Positions 63,269 through 64,000 of a stretch of DNA of 64,000 nt are shown in pieces. The notes beneath the pieces were generated by a model. The model did not search any database, had not been told where the DNA came from, and saw nothing but the letters and a program-made list of their open reading frames with translations. The translations under genes were made by a program, and so were the position numbers. The number at the start of each line of letters is the position of its first letter. Position 1 is the stretch's first letter. This DNA comes from Clostridium formicaceticum. Its GTDB lineage: Bacteria > Bacillota > Clostridia > Peptostreptococcales > Natronincolaceae. Location of the stretch: assembly GCF_001854185.1 (NCBI RefSeq), contig NZ_CP017603.1, positions 4,278,001 to 4,342,000 of the forward strand, in the 5' to 3' direction.

Positions 63269-63964
63269 ATGAGCCGCGTGGGAGACAGAATCAAAGAAGA
63301 GAGAGTGAAAAAAGGTATTACCCCTAAACAGTTAGGGAAAAAATGTGGAGTGACAGAGTCCTTTATCTTAGATATTGAAAGTGGTCGCAAAATTATCAAC
63401 GAAAAACTACTCAGTCAAATTTCTAAAGTATTGGGTTCTAATTTAGAAGAAAGTATGGTGTTAGAAGTATCTTTTGACGATAAAAAAGAAACAACTGAAA
63501 AAAAATCGCAAAAACTCATACCTTCATCTTCTATAAAAAGACCAGAAGTAGAGCCTTTAGCCCAATGGGAAGACGCATTATCTAATATCATAAAAAAAAT
63601 TCCTATTTATGATATGCAGATGACAGCCATCAAAGATTATAAGAGTTTTCCCATTATCGATAAGAAAGTAGAAGGTTTTCATCCAGACAAGTTGATCTAT
63701 ATAGAAATTTCAGATGATCTCCTGACACAATATAGAATTAAAAAAGGAGATCGATGTCTGATCTATTTAAACCAAGAGTTTACCAATGGTGCCTTTCACC
63801 TAATAGAATATGATGATAAAAAGCGTCTAAGGAAGCTAAAAAAGGCAGAAGGTAACAACAAAATTCAGTTCGTTGAAGGACTTGATGGTAAAGCCCTTAT
63901 AAAAGATAGAAAAGAGATTAAAGTGCTAGGCAAGTTGGTTCGGGTAGAAATTGACTTTAAATAA
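63269..63964 (+). CDS. XRE-family regulator with S24/LexA-like C-terminal domain
   Basis: This 231-residue protein has an N-terminal helix-turn-helix (residues 5-58; TPKQLGKKCGVTESFILDIESGR) and a C-terminal S24-like beta domain from about residue 130 (IKKGDRCLIYL). The usual Ser nucleophile region reads IEISDDLLTQYRIKKGD, with no Ser-Met pair, so self-cleavage is unlikely. It is probably a stable regulator. GGGGTGA precedes the ATG. It follows trmB by 93 bp on the same strand. Confidence 0.85.
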   Translation: MSRVGDRIKEERVKKGITPKQLGKKCGVTESFILDIESGRKIINEKLLSQISKVLGSNLEESMVLEVSFDDKKETTEKKSQKLIPSSSIKRPEVEPLAQWEDALSNIIKKIPIYDMQMTAIKDYKSFPIIDKKVEGFHPDKLIYIEISDDLLTQYRIKKGDRCLIYLNQEFTNGAFHLIEYDDKKRLRKLKKAEGNNKIQFVEGLDGKALIKDRKEIKVLGKLVRVEIDFK

Positions 63965-63980
63965 AATGAGACTTAATTCA

Positions 63981-64000
63981 GGGGGAGTTTTTGCTCCCCC
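63981..64000 (+). terminator. terminator at the window end
   Basis: GGGGGAG / CTCCCCC form a 7-bp stem with a T-rich loop 17 bp past the XRE stop. The bases that would follow lie outside the window. Confidence 0.6.

Noticed and set aside
1-64000. CRISPR array, tRNA or rRNA genes, prophage or complete insertion sequence
   Set aside because: I read for regularly spaced repeats, cloverleaf-like segments, transposase motifs and phage genes and found none that I could support.

Overview
The window reads as chromosome of a low-G+C, anaerobic, clostridial Firmicute (the gene set and style resemble Alkaliphilus/Natronincola-type Clostridia; this is an inference from gene content, not a database match). 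The evidence is A+T-rich DNA, strong AGGAGG-type ribosome sites, frequent TTG and GTG starts, sigma-A promoters with TTGACA and TATAAT boxes, many perfect Rho-independent hairpins, sugar-acid and 2-oxo-acid aldolase pathways, and many chemoreceptors. I see no rRNA, tRNA, CRISPR array, prophage or complete insertion sequence.

Layout. 1-2.1 kb: a 5'-truncated membrane PP2C phosphatase followed by a diguanylate cyclase. 2.3-9.5 kb: a sugar-acid catabolism island with a KdgT-type permease, a two-subunit UxaA-type dehydratase and a DapA-family aldolase in one operon, an acetaldehyde dehydrogenase/4-hydroxy-2-oxovalerate aldolase pair in a second, and an IclR regulator. Perfect palindromes lie at each promoter region. 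10.2-19.3 kb: a potassium-uptake block with TrkH, two TrkA-type subunits and a separate KtrA-like protein, interleaved with two paralogous sensor kinases and three response regulators, two of which end in TPR repeats. 19.7-23.5 kb: a lipoprotein beta-carbonic anhydrase, a chemoreceptor and a glutamine amidotransferase. 23.6-27.2 kb: an unusual patch with a decayed WG-repeat gene copy, three small genes sharing an IEKxLPF motif, and an intact WG-repeat/DUF3298 protein. 27.5-33.3 kb: a flavin reductase-like protein, a DUF2089 regulator pair, a MATE exporter and an ABC exporter.

33.7-42.1 kb: a glucuronate/uronate regulon with UxuB, UxuA, UxaC, a GntR/FadR-type regulator and a TRAP transporter. 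Near-identical 18-bp palindromes lie before uxuA and before the TRAP operon. 42.4-57 kb is mostly housekeeping: CysK, an M15 peptidase, a TtcA-like enzyme, topoisomerase III, two ABC-F ATPases, a DEAD-box helicase, an M3 peptidase, a MetH-activation-like protein and a GNAT enzyme. 57.1-64 kb: CheV and a second chemoreceptor, a fusion of a PLP-fold domain lacking the Schiff-base lysine to an acetyltransferase, TrmB and an XRE regulator.

How the genes fit together. UxaC, UxuB and UxuA would convert glucuronate to 2-keto-3-deoxygluconate (KDG). No KDG kinase or KDPG aldolase is in the window, so the DapA-family aldolase 30 kb away is a candidate for the last step. The DmpF/DmpG pair would channel acetaldehyde to acetyl-CoA. 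A dispersed imperfect palindrome of about 100 bp recurs in several intergenic spaces. Where a ribosome site decided between starts, the coordinates follow that start.
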